Shown one piece after another: positions 23,983 to 34,138 of a DNA stretch of 64,000 bases (the stretch's first letter is position 1; the number at the start of each line of letters is the position of its first letter). Made by a program: the position numbers and the translations under genes. The notes beneath the pieces are model-generated. The model ran no database searches and had not been told where the DNA came from. It saw only the letters and a list, made by a program, of their open reading frames with translations. Source of the stretch: Dermatemys mawii. Taxonomy: Eukaryota > Chordata > Testudines > Dermatemydidae. The stretch covers positions 36,319,545-36,383,544 of the forward strand of contig ML677335.1 of NCBI GenBank assembly GCA_007922305.1. The letters run 5' to 3'.

Positions 23983-24128
23983 CAGAAGCTGAGAATGGGC
24001 AACAGGGAATGGATTACTTGATGATTACCCCTTCTGTTCATTCCCTTTGGGGCACCTGGCATTGGCCACTGTCAGACGACAGGATACTGGGCTAGATGGA
24101 CCTTTAGTCTGACCCAGCATGTTTCTTA
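23983..24128 (+). mobile_element. CR1 LINE 3'-end fragment
   Basis: Carries GCTGAGAATGGGCAACAGGG, TTACTTGATGATTACC, and ACTGGGCTAGATGGACCTTT followed by AGTCTGACCCAGCATG, the standard CR1 3' end. About 145 bp, severely 5'-truncated; the other long CR1 starts about 130 bp downstream. Confidence 0.85.
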
Positions 24129-24399
24129 TTTATCTTTCCCTCTCTTATGCCATTAGTCTAGTGACATGCTATATAGTCACAAGATCATATTTGCCTTTTT
24201 CTATTTAAATGCATAACTGTACTTGACTGCAGCTCCTGACATACGTCTCATTCTACAGTAAGTAAGGACATAGTGAGAGCATCCTATATATTATTGGATG
24301 AGAAATTAACTACAGCAGAACATCTGAGTTACAAACACCAAATTTATGAACTGACCAGTCGACCAGTAATTCCATGCTCTAATAAAAATATGAGAGCAG

Positions 24400-25850
24400 G
24401 GATCTATTATCGACCATCTGACCAGGACAGTGATAGTGACTATGAAATGCTAAGGGAGATTAGAGAGGATATCAAAATAAGCAGTAGCTGGTACAGGAAC
24501 CTACAAGGGAAGAGACAATTCTCGAGTGGAGCGCAGGATCTGGTCCAAAAGGTAACTATAGCAGGACCACTTGGAAATAGTGACCATAAAATAACATTTA
24601 AAATTTCTGTGGTGGGAAGAACACCTCAGCAGCCCAACACTGACATTTAATTTCAGAAAGGGGAACTATGCAGAAATGAGGAGGTTAGTTAAAAAATAAA
24701 TTAAAAAGGTACAGTGACTACAATGAAATCCCTGCAAGCTGCATGGATACTTTTCAAAGGCACCATAATAGAGGCCCAACTTAAATGTATACCCCAAATT
24801 AAAAAACACAGTAAAAGAGATAAAAAAGAGCTACCTTGGCTTAACAACCATGTAAAAGAAGCAGTGAGAGATAAAAAGGCATCATTTAAAAAGTGAAAGT
24901 CAAATCCTAGTGAGGTAAATAGAAAGGAGCATAAACACTGCCATATAAAAGGAGCACTTAAAGACAGTAAAGTCATTGTGGAGAAACTAAATGAATTCTT
25001 TGCTTCAGTCTTCACAGCTGAGGATGTTAGGGAGATTCCTAAACCTGATCCATCCTTTGTAGGTGAAAAATCTGAGGGATTCTCACAGACTGAAGTGTCA
25101 TTAGAGGAGGTTTTGGAATTAATTGGTAAATTTAACAGTAACAAGTCACTGGGACCAGATGGCATACACCCAAGAGTTTTGAAAGAACTTAAATGTGAAA
25201 TTGTGGAACTATTAACTATGGTTTGTAACCTGTCCTCTAAATCAGCTTTTGTACCCAATGACTGGAAGATAGCTAATGTAACACCAATATTTTAAAAAGG
25301 GCTTTAAAAGTCATCCTGGAAGTTACAGACCGGTAAGTCTAATGTCAGTACCAGGCAAATTAGTTGAAACAATAGTAAAGAATAAAATTGTCAGACAGAT
25401 AGAAGAACATAAATTGTTGGGCAAAAGTGAATATGGTTTCTGTAAAGGGAAATCATATCTTACTAATCTATTAGAGTTCTTTGAAGGGGTCAACAAACAT
25501 GTGGACAAGCAGTATCCAGTGGATATAGTGTACTTAGATTTCCAGAAAGCCTTTGACAAGGTCTCTCACCAAAGGTTCTTACATAAATTAAGTTGTCATG
25601 GGATAAGAGGGAAGATCCTTTCATGGATTGAGAGTTGATTAAAAGACAGGGAACAAAGGGTAGGAATAAATGGTAAATTTTCAGAATGGAGAGGGGTAAC
25701 TAGTGGTGTTCCCCAACAGTCAGTCCTAGGACCAATCCTACTCAACTTATTCATAAATGATTTAGAGAAAGGGGTAAACAGTGAGGTGGCATAGTTTGCA
25801 GACAATATTAAACTACTTAAGATAGTTAAGACCAAAGGAGACTGAAGAAT
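24400..25850 (+). pseudogene. CR1 ORF2 (endonuclease-reverse transcriptase) relic, copy A
   Basis: The family protein nicks target DNA with an APE-type endonuclease and reverse-transcribes its RNA at the nick. Visible here: endonuclease pieces GIYYRPSDQD (about 24400) and GNSDHKITFKI (about 24575), holding the SDH motif; linker; NEFFASVFTAEDVREIPK (about 24990); GPDGIHPRVLKEL; YRPVSLMSVPGKLVET; RT domain A YLDFQKAFDKVSH (about 25530); [16 protein letters not shown]; then FADN where active elements have FADD. Between the first two endonuclease pieces only about 30 residues remain, so part of the domain is deleted. Stops at about 24894, near 25295, at 25636 and 25792 (just before FADN) break the frame. 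Nearly all motifs are collinear with copies B and C. Confidence 0.9.
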
Positions 25851-25998
25851 TTGAAAAAGATCTCACAAAACTAAGTGACTGGGCAACAAAATGGCAAATG
25901 AAATTTAATGTGGATAAATGTAAAGTAATGAACATTGCAACTATACATGCAATATGAAGGGGGCTAATTTAGCTACAACTAATCAGGAAAGAGATCTC

Positions 25999-26003
25999 GG
26001 AGT
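25999..26003. repeat. Target-site duplication GGAGT (left)
   Basis: Five bases GGAGT directly precede the LTR element; an identical copy lies at 28423-28427. Five base pairs is the usual Ty3/Gypsy duplication length. Confidence 0.9.
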
Positions 26004-26819
26004 TGTCATAAGTATAAAGTAGCCTAGAATTACTGTTTACCTGTAAGGGGTTAAGCTAAAGGTAACCAGAGAAGTGGGCAACTGACTAATAAAAAATTAC
26101 TCAAAAGACAAAGGGTTTTGGTTTCGTTTTCTCTCTCCGGAGTCTCTCTGTTCAGCTTGGCTATAAAATAAACCACACCTGTTTCTTTTACTGTAACTAT
26201 AAGCTTTCTATCCAGTAACAAGTAAGGTAGTCAAATAGTAAGTTTAATCTGTTTTTTTTATCACTTGAAAGGTTCTCAGTGGTAAGTGTTGGCTGGGTGC
26301 TACTTAATATTGTAAGACTTAGCAGAGATATCCACAGTCGAAAAAAGTTGCCTCAGGGGAGATGTTTGATTTCTTAATTCTATTGTTAATTATGGTAGAT
26401 GCTGTTCTGTTGATGGTTATAAGGGATTTATTCTTTTCTTTTTCTCTCTTTTATTAAAATCTTTCTTTTAAAAATCTGACTGCTTGTTTTCCATGATGTA
26501 AAATCCTGGTTTTGGATCGGGCACGTCTCGCAAAATCAGGTGAGGTTTGTTTTTTTTCTCTCAAGCTTCCCAGAAAAAAAGAGTTTGGGGAGTTTAGGGA
26601 AAAGGGAAAGAAGGGTCCCAAACTCCCCTTTGTCCTAGTTTTTAAAATACTGAGTTTGGTGGTGGCAGCAGTTAGTTCCAGACACAGGAGAAGTTTGTGT
26701 TCTGGGGGAAAAAAGATAACCTAAGCTAGTAAAATAAGCTTGGGAAGTTATTTCTTTTTTTTTCATGCAGGTCCCCACATCTGTACCCTAAAGTTCAGAG
26801 TGGGAAGGCAATCCTGACA
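26004..26819 (+). repeat. 5' LTR (816 bp)
   Basis: Starts TGTCATAAGTATAAAG and ends AATCCTGACA (TG...CA). Contains a TATAAAATAAA stretch near 26163 and ATTAAAA near 26453 as possible promoter and polyadenylation signals. Its last 120-odd bases recur at 28294-28422, which fixes the right border. Confidence 0.85.
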
Positions 26820-26837
26820 TGGTTGGCAGTGGTGGGA
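26820..26837 (+). promoter_or_regulatory. Putative tRNA primer-binding site
   Basis: TGGTTGGCAGTGGTGGGA begins directly after the LTR's terminal CA and starts with TGG, complementary to a tRNA 3' CCA. I cannot say which tRNA it matches. Confidence 0.6.
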
Positions 26838-27342
26838 TGAAATTTTGTGAATCTAAAAAACAAAATTTTGCAGAAAGCAGTTTAAATTTCCACAGTTACT
26901 AAAAACTTTTCTCTAAGTTGGGAATCTAATGACCTCTCAGCAGGAAGCTGAGCAGCATCATTAGTTGCTTGAAAACCAACCCGTCTAACTAGTTTTGTTA
27001 AACTGAGAAGCAGAGACAGATTTATAGCTGAGGGTTTTTTGTCCTGCTGGATAGCAGAGATTAGCCCAGGTTTTTCAGCAAAAGCAGACAAAAGTTGGAT
27101 AGGAAGTCTGTTGAGCTATGAATAGCTAATAGGTTCCTTAAGTGCTAGGTAACCACCCCAGGGGGTCCCTGTGTGTGTGGGGCAGAGACTGGTCCATCCA
27201 GTTCTGTGAGGACTTAAATCAAAGTGGGGGTCTTTCTCCCTCTGCTGGTAGGATTAACACCCTGCTAAGAAATTTTCCAGGTGATATATTTGTAATTATC
27301 AGTTTAGGGAGTCTAATAGGCTGAGTACAGGAAAGCAGGAAA

Positions 27343-28290
27343 ATGAGTACCGGTGGAGCAACTGCTAAGCTAAAGCTGGCTAAACTGAAACCATTAGAAA
27401 AAGAAAAAGAACATCAAAGGCTGATGGAGAGAGAGTAAGCAGCCCAAAAGAGAGAGGAAGCCGCCCATAAAAGGGCTATGAAAGCCCAAATTGAGAAACA
27501 AAAACATGAACTGGCTGTTTTGGAGCTGAGGAGACAAATTCCTCCAGGTGCTGGCTCCACTTCCCCAAAAATCCACAAATGGGAGCGACTGTGCCCACAG
27601 TATGATGAGTCCAATGACATTGCTGAATATTTCATCACCTTTAAGAGACTGTGCACTCTACATAAAATCCCTAAAACTCAAAAGATAACCACACTGATAG
27701 CAAAATTGACTGGCCAAACTCTGGACATCTTCAATAAGATGCCTATTGAGGATGCTTCAAACTATGGTAAATTTAAGGATTTGGTTTTAAAACAATTTCA
27801 AGTTACACCTGACACTTACAGAGTAAAATTTAAAGCCCTTAAGAGAGGGGCTGAACTAAGTCATGTGGCTTATGTAAACCAGATAAAGAATCTGTTAGCT
27901 AAATAGGTCAAAGGAAGGGGTGTAACTACCTTTGAAGGAGTATATAATTTAGTTCTACAGGAGCAGTTCCTGACTATGACCAATGATGATGTAAAACAGT
28001 GGTTCTGGGATAAGAAAATGAACTCAGCAAAAAGTCTTGCTTCTTATGTGAATCAATATAAGCAGTCCCAAATCACCAAAAAGGAGGGGAAAATTGAAAC
28101 ACAATCGGGGGAGGTGGCAAAAAAACCAAACCTAATAGCGGTTGAAGTGGATCCCAAAAGGAACAACCCGGGACCACATCCTATCAGAGGGGGCAGCCCC
28201 AGACCCCACCTACCTTCCAAGGAAAACCCCAAACACCTCATCGTTCCACCCCACCAGTCTCTAGCAACCCACCTCGCACCAGTGACCAGT
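27343..28290 (+). pseudogene. Gag relic with SCAN-like capsid region
   Basis: One reading frame from ATG at 27343 runs past 28290, broken only by TAA at 27436 and TAG at 27904. The N-terminus is charged and helical (runs of E/K/R, about residues 9-65). A capsid-like region follows (KWERLCPQYDESNDIAEYF, about 27580 on). Residues about 156-238 (27808-28056) read DTYRVKFKALKR... and LVLQEQFLTMTNDDVKQWF, closely resembling the SCAN motif (LVLEQFLTILPEELQAWV type). Gag of Gmr1-like Gypsy elements has been proposed as the ancestor of the vertebrate SCAN domain; this fits. A basic/proline-rich tail follows, then sequence is cut before any zinc knuckle. The downstream frame enters the LTR remnant. 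Confidence 0.85.
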
Positions 28291-28293
28291 CAG

Positions 28294-28422
28294 CTGTTTG
28301 TGTTCTGCGGGGGAAAAAATAACCTAAGCTGGTAAAATAAGCTTGGGAAGTTATTTCTTTTTTTTTCATGTGGGTCCCCACATCTGTACCCTAAAGTTCA
28401 GAGTAAAAAGGCAATCCTAACA
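28294..28422 (+). repeat. 3' LTR remnant (last 129 bp)
   Basis: GTTTGTGTTCTG... CTAAAGTTCAGAGT... AATCCTAACA aligns to 26693-26819 of the 5' LTR with a handful of differences. The first ~690 bp of this LTR are missing. Confidence 0.9.
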
Positions 28423-29159
28423 GGAGTCATTGTGGATAGTTCTCTAAATAGATAGAGAATAAGACAGAGAATGTCTTATTGCCCTTACATAAAACCTTGG
28501 TACACCCACATCTCGAATACTGCGTACGGATGTGGTCTCCTCATCTCAAAAAAAGATATACTGGCATTAGAAAAGGTTCAGAGAAGGGCAACTAAAATGA
28601 TTAGGAGTTTGGAACTGGTTCCTATGAGGAGAAATTAAAGAGACTAGGATTTTTCAGTTTGGTAAAGAGGAAACTAACGGGTGATATGATAGAGGTATAT
28701 AAAATCATAAATGGTGTGGAGAAAGTCAATAAGGAAAAGTTATTTAGTTGTTCCCATAATATAAGAATTAGGGGCCACCAAATGAAATTAATGGGCACGC
28801 AAGTTTAAAACAAATAAAAGGAATTTCTTCACACAGTGCACAGTCAACCTGTGGATCTCCTTGCCTGCGGAGGCTGTGAAGGCTAGGACTATAATGGGGG
28901 TTGAAAAGAGAACTAGATAAGTTCATGGAAGTTAAGTCCATTAATGGCTGTTAGCCAGGGTGAGTAAGGAATGGTGTGTCCCTAGCCTCTGTTTGTCAGG
29001 GAGGGAGACGGATGGCAGGAGAGAGATCACTTGATCATTACCTGTTAGGCTCACTCTCTCTGGGGCACCTGGCATTCACCAATGTTGGCAGACAGGATAC
29101 TGGGCTGGATGGACCTTTAGTCTCACTTGGTATGGCCATTCTATGTTCTTAACCAGACA

Positions 29160-29446
29160 CCTCATTCTGAAACAGAAGTACACAATCAAGCAATAGTAGA
29201 GAGGAAAAAAATAGCAATTACAGTACAGCGCTATGTTACACAAACTACTAAAAAAAAAATAAGAGGAAAGCAGCATTTTTCTTCTGCATAGTGAAATTTC
29301 GAATCTATATTAAGTCAATGTTCCGTTGTAAGCTTTTGAAAGAACAATAATGTTTTGTTCAGAATGACAAACTTTTCAGCATTACGAACAGCTTCCCAAG
29401 ATCATGCTTCCCAAGATGTTTGCAACTCTGAGGTTCTATTGTAATA
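29160..29446. repeat. Probable unclassified interspersed repeat
   Basis: Contains ACAGTACAGCGCTATGTTAC, AATAATGTTTTGTTCAGAATG and CAACTCTGAGGTTCTATTGTA, which I recognise as a recurrent turtle repeat. Borders and class unknown. Confidence 0.4.
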
Positions 29447-31234
29447 CTTTTGTTTCATTACAGTATCATACATAAAAAAACCACTGAGGCTAGACTACTC
29501 TAGCTGCAGAAAGAGTACATGGAACATAGCTCTAAAAAGAATAGCTATTACTATTCATAATACCAGAGCTCCTGTCTTGTCAGAGTCCTGTATGCAGGTG
29601 ATAAATTACACCAGTACAGAGCTGAAAAATTGCCTCCTTAAAATACAGTAGTAACTAAAATAAGGGAGCTGATTTCAATCAGATTAAATCTAAACATGCT
29701 CCTAATATATTGTTTTTTTTCCAAATTAACAGTTATGGCGCTATATAATGCTATGCCTCTCCAGTGTACCTGACCTGAACTTCAAATTTTCCATCTCTGT
29801 GTTGTCTGCGAGTAAACAACTGCCAGAAATGAACCTCAGCATAATACCTTGATATTATTCCTCTGTTTCTAATGTTTGCTTAGATGACATCATCAGGGAG
29901 CCAACAGCCTGCATTGTATGAGGGCTACATTAATCTCTAACCTTTCACTGTAATTCAGTATTAACAGGCAAGATAACTTTAATGTGCTCCTTCCTCTCCC
30001 CCATACAGAACAGACCCTATTACAGTATTATCCAATAACATAGCCCTTTTCTTTAAACTGATGGATTCTCTAAAGTAACGTAAGACTCATCTCAAGACCT
30101 TGCTTTCATAATTCGGTTTTAAAAGAAGCGGGGCTTTCTCCTTTAAGGACCTCCACCTCTTGCCTCAGAGAGACATTCAGCCTTTTACATTCCCCAGTCA
30201 AACCTTGAGATGTGCCTCGGCTAGTTACCAGCATAAATCAGCAGAAAATCTATGTTTCAGCGCACAGAGTGCGCTGATCTCCAGTGACAACTTCCAATAT
30301 ACATCGCCATACGACATCCCTTTATAGTTTCCAAGATTGGAAAATGGCAGTCATCCAAAGTTATATAGTGTAGTACAAATACAGATGGGTTGAAGTCAGA
30401 ATCCTAAACACCCCCAAACTCTGAGGCTAGATGTTTAAAAGCCAAACCCACATCAGGATCTAAATATTGCACTTAGGACCATATCTAATTAAAGTTAGCC
30501 TTTCACATCATATGTGATTTTTATGAGCAATGAAACTTTAAGCTGCTTCCAGACTGTTTTTTCTTGATCTTTCAGCTGTAAATAGTAAGCATTTTAGCCA
30601 AGGAACGGGAGTGAGAAGTTGGATTCTATTCTAATTTTTACTACCGAGATTCACTGTGTGACCTTGAGCAAGTCACTGAACCTTTCAGTTTATCCATCCA
30701 TAAAGCATACCATTAACTCTGAGCGAAAAATAAATAAACACATAAAAATTGTAAAATAGCATTGAAAAATATATCAATTCCATTTTATGTCTCCAAAATT
30801 GCATTTGCCTATGAAATTCCAGGGCACGGATATTAAATTTGCACTACTGTACCTGTTCAAAAAATGTTGATAAGAAGTGGAAGTGGGATAGCAGCCAATA
30901 TTGACATTTTTTCTCAAAAATCATATGGAGACGCAGAAGAAATAAGAGAAGCAGAAATTTTCCATGTTGCACCTTGTGCTTTCTTTAAGATCTTCTATCC
31001 AATCCAGATGCTTCGATTATATGCTTATCAAACCAACTATATGAGACAGAATGTGAAGGGATGGATTCTTTAATGTGCTAAGGCTACTTTGTGTCTTATA
31101 CATGACTCAAAATGGCTTTAAAACTAAAGCTGGGTGGGAATTTTCCAACTAAACAGTTTTATCCGACAGAAAATATCAAATTTGTTGAAACCAAAACTGT
31201 TAATCGGAAAAGGCTAGTTTTCTTTGAATTTTCT
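29447..31234. other. Unannotated DNA with one SINE fragment
   Basis: No gene supported. A MIR-like SINE piece lies at 30640-30740 (annotated separately). 31100-31230 is an A/T-rich repeat into which the LTR at 31235 seems to have inserted. Confidence 0.4.
30640..30740 (+). mobile_element. MIR-like SINE fragment
   Basis: CACTGTGTGACCTTGAGCAAGT followed by CACTGAACCTTTCAGTTTATCC is the diagnostic MIR/CORE middle (GTGTGACCTTGGGCAAGTCACTTAACC). Confidence 0.7.
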
Positions 31235-31933
31235 TGTGATGGGGTCCCCAGGGTGCGACCTGAACTGTGGGGCCACTGAGCCCTCTGTCCCACCAACCTG
31301 GGGAATCCCCCTCACTTTGTAATGCTGTTGCCAAGCTACAAACCTCTGACAGGTGCTGCACTTACACAGATAGACACACACTCAGCTGAGTTACATGAAT
31401 GCTTCTCCCAGCCACTCATGAACCAACAACAGAGAGGCTCCAGCCAATTCCCCCCAGCCCCCCAGCCTTGCACCCCAGAACTGGACTGTCTTTCACGGGT
31501 CAGAAGCCTGACCAGTGTAAGTTCATTACTGAGTCTGCCCCTCCCTTGATGTGAAGAGGACACATTAGCCTTAGTAAACTGAGCTGAGATTTCCCAAATG
31601 CTTCAACCAAAATGTAATACTTTAGGTAAAATATAGAACAGATTTATTAACTACAGAAAGATAGATTTTAAGTGATTATAAGTAGAAGTATAGAGATCGA
31701 AGTTGGGTACCGAAGAAACAAATATATATTTGCAGTCTGACTTCTATAGACTAAACAGGATTTGAATCAAGCAGTGCTCACCCTGATAGATGGTACAAAC
31801 AAGTCACAAATCTTCAATACACAGGCTAGAACTGCCTTCCAGTCTGGAACAACCCTCCTCGCAGTTCAAAGTCTTCAGTGGCCAGAGGTGTTTCCAGGGG
31901 TTGAGTTGTGGGGAGAATGAGGCCAAGTCATGA

Positions 31934-33836
31934 ACATAGGAACATAACATAATAATGGCCCTACTGGGTCAGACCAAGGGTCCATCTAACACACTATCCT
32001 GTCTACCAGCAGTGGCCAGTGGTAGGTGCCCCAGAGGGAATGAATAGTAATCATCAAGTGATCCATCTCCTGTCACTCATTCACAGCTTCTGGCAAAGAG
32101 AGGCTAGGGACACCATTCCTGCCCATCTTGGCTCATAGCCATTGATGGACCTATCCTCCATGAATTTATCTAGTTCTTTTTTGAACCCTGTTATGGTCTT
32201 GATCTTCACAACATCCTCTGGCAAGGAGTTCCACAGATTGACTGTGCATTGTGTGAAAAAATACTTCCTTTTGTTTTTTTAAACCTGCTGCCTATTAATT
32301 TCATTTGGTGACCCCTAGTGCTTGTGTTATAAGTAGTAGTAAACAACACTTCCTTATCTAATTTCTCTTCATAAGTCATGATTTTATAGACCTCGAATGT
32401 ATCTCCCCTTAGCCGTCTCTTTTCCAAGCTGAAAAGTCCAAGTCTTATTAATCTCTCTTCTACGGAAGCCATTCCATAACCCCTAATCATTTTTGTTGCC
32501 CTTTTTTGAACCTTTTGCAATTCTAAAATATCTTTTTTGGGATGGGGTGACCACATCTGCCCACCGTATTCAAGGTGTGGGCATACCAGGGATTTATATA
32601 GAGGCAACATAATATCCTATTATCTATCCATTTCTTAATTGTTCCCAGCATTCTGTTCACTTTTTTGACTGCCACTGCACATTGAGCAGATACTTTCAGA
32701 GAAGTATCCACAATGACTCCAAAATCTCTTTCTTGAGTTGAAACAGCTAATTTAGTTCCCATCATTTTACATGTAGAGTTGGGATTATGCTTTCCAACAT
32801 GCATTAGTTTGCGTCTGCCATTTTGTTGTCCGGTCACTGTTTTGAGAGATCCTCTTGCAGCTCCTCGCAGTCTGCATGGGTTTTAACTATTTTTAGTAAT
32901 TTTATATTCTCTGCAAATTTTGCCACCTCACTGTTTATCCCTTTTTCCAGGTCATTGATGAACATGTTGAAGAACTCTGGGGACACCATTTACCTCTCTC
33001 CATTCTGAAAACTGACCATTTAGATCTACGCTTTATTTCCTATCTTTCAACAGGTTACCAATCCATGAGAGCACCTTCCCTCTTATCCCATGGCAGCTTA
33101 CTTTGTGTAAGAGCCTTTGGTGAGGGATCTTGTCAAAGGCTTTCTGAAAATCTAAGTACACTATATCCACTGGATCCCATTGGTCCACATGCTTATTGAC
33201 TCCCTTAAAGAATTTTAGTAGATTAGTAAGACATGATTTCCCTTTACTAAAACCATGTTGACTCTTCCTCAACAAATTATGTTCATCTCTCTGTCTGACA
33301 ATATTGTTCCTTATTGTAGTTTCAACCAGATTGCCTGGTACCAAAGTCAGGCTTACAGGCCTGTAATTGCCGGGATCACCTCTGGAGCCCCTTTTAAAAA
33401 TTAGCTTCACATTAGCTATCCTCCAGTCATCTGGTACAGAAGCTGATTTAAATGATAGGTTACAGGCTACAGTTAGTAGTTCTGCAATTTCACATGAGAA
33501 TTCCTTCAGAACTCTTGGGTGAATACCATCTAGTTCTGGTGACTTATTGCTGTTCAATTTATCAATTTGTTCCAAATCCTCCTCTAGTGATACCTCAATC
33601 TGGGACAGTTCCTCATATCTGTCACCTAAAATGAATGGCTCAGGTTTGGGAATCTCCCTCACATCCTCAGCCATGAAGACCGATGCAAAGAATTCATTTA
33701 GTTTCTTCGCAATGGCCTTATCATCCTTGAGTGTGTCTTTAGCACCTCGATCATCCAGTGGCCCCATTAGTTGTTTAGCAGGCTTCCTAATACTGACATA
33801 CTTAAAAAAAAATTGGATATTACTTTTTGAGTCTTT
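31934..33836 (-). mobile_element. CR1 LINE copy B, minus strand
   Basis: 5'-truncated CR1 of about 1.9 kb. The 3' end is at the left: complement of GTTAGATGGACCCTTGGTCT and GACCCAGTAGGGCCATTATT, then an ATGTTCCTATGTTC tail. The 5' end, near 33836, falls in the linker upstream of the RT. Inserted in the LTR above and in the same orientation. Confidence 0.9.
32206..33770 (-). pseudogene. CR1 ORF2 reverse transcriptase relic, copy B
   Basis: The longest single frame is 244 codons (33767-33033, minus): KKLNEFFASVFMAEDVREI, NSNKSPELDGIHPRVLKEF, YRPVSLTLVPGNLVET, LLRKSQHGFSKGKSCLTNLL, RT domain A YLDFQKAFDKIPH (about 33130-33165). Past 33033 frames shift. The GVPQGSVLGP block is almost wholly deleted near 32985, and the catalytic FADD is FAEN (about 32915). 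A further frame, 32610-32206, is the C-terminal region (PLYKSLVCPHLEYGGQMWSP, KVQKRATKMIRG, LFSLEKRRLRGD). Upstream of the RT core only the linker remains; the endonuclease is lost to 5' truncation. Not functional. Confidence 0.9.
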
Positions 33837-34049
33837 GATGTCACTTCTCCTCTTATAGTTTATGCCTGTTTACTGGAAAGATCTTTTGCTATGACTTGGA
33901 TCAAGCAGTCTCCATCATATACATGCTCTCTTTGAGAAGCCTCCATTGTATACAGTTCCTGAGATAGTGGATTCCCTTTAATGAGCCATCAGCACATCTG
34001 GATACTCCTTTGTTATATCTGAAAGGGTGGTGGGGGACGTTCCCAACCT

Positions 34050-34105
34050 CAAAGTATATCAGTAGTGAGGTAGGAGTAGGAGTAGGGAGTAGTGAGTAGG
34101 AGGTT
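34050..34105. repeat. Imperfect GTAGGA/GAGTAG simple repeat
   Basis: GTGAGGTAGGAGTAGGAG followed by TAGGGAGTAGTGAGTAGGAG, within the right part of the LTR. Confidence 0.6.
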
Positions 34106-34138
34106 CCAGGGTGCTGCTTTGAAGTTCAGAGTCCCACA

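Larger units (their letters stand above)
26004..28422 (+). mobile_element. Ty3/Gypsy-type LTR retrotransposon, internally deleted
   Basis: A 2.4-kb element inserted in CR1 copy A. Order: 5' LTR (26004-26819), putative primer-binding site (26820-26837), leader, gag relic (27343-about 28290), and only the last 129 bp of the 3' LTR. No protease, RT, RNase H or integrase is present, nor a gag zinc knuckle. One deletion seems to have removed everything between gag and the end of the 3' LTR. The gag reads as the SCAN-related capsid of Gmr1-like Gypsy elements. Confidence 0.9.
24257..29152 (+). mobile_element. CR1 LINE copy A, split by an LTR retrotransposon
   Basis: A 5'-truncated CR1 in two parts: 24257-25998 (end of endonuclease, linker, reverse transcriptase) and 28428-29152 (post-RT region and 3' UTR). 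The parts are continuous if the LTR element at 26004-28422 and one GGAGT copy are removed: GATCTCGGAGT before, GGAGTCATTGTGGATAG after. The 3' end has ACTGGGCTGGATGGACCTTT and a TATGGCCATTCTATGTTCTTA tail. About 2.5 kb of a family normally several kb long, with many stops and frameshifts; dead. Confidence 0.9.
31235..34138 (-). mobile_element. LTR (solo), split by CR1 copy B
   Basis: Two flanking pieces (31235-31933 and about 33837-34138) form one roughly 1-kb LTR. Ends on plus are TGTGATGGGGTCCCC and AGAGTCCCACA. AATAAA on the minus strand (complement near 31640, context TTAATAAATCTG) indicates minus orientation. The reading across the junction (GGCCAAGTCATGA / TGATGTCACTTCTCC) fits uninterrupted LTR sequence as I remember the family. 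No outer target duplication is evident. Confidence 0.65.

Noticed and set aside
24701..25258. 185-codon minus-strand open frame
   Set aside because: Antisense shadow of the CR1 reverse transcriptase on the plus strand; the sense frame carries the family motifs.
27478..27906. Host SCAN-domain gene
   Set aside because: The frame lies between an LTR and an LTR remnant, has internal stops and no zinc fingers or introns; it is retroelement gag.
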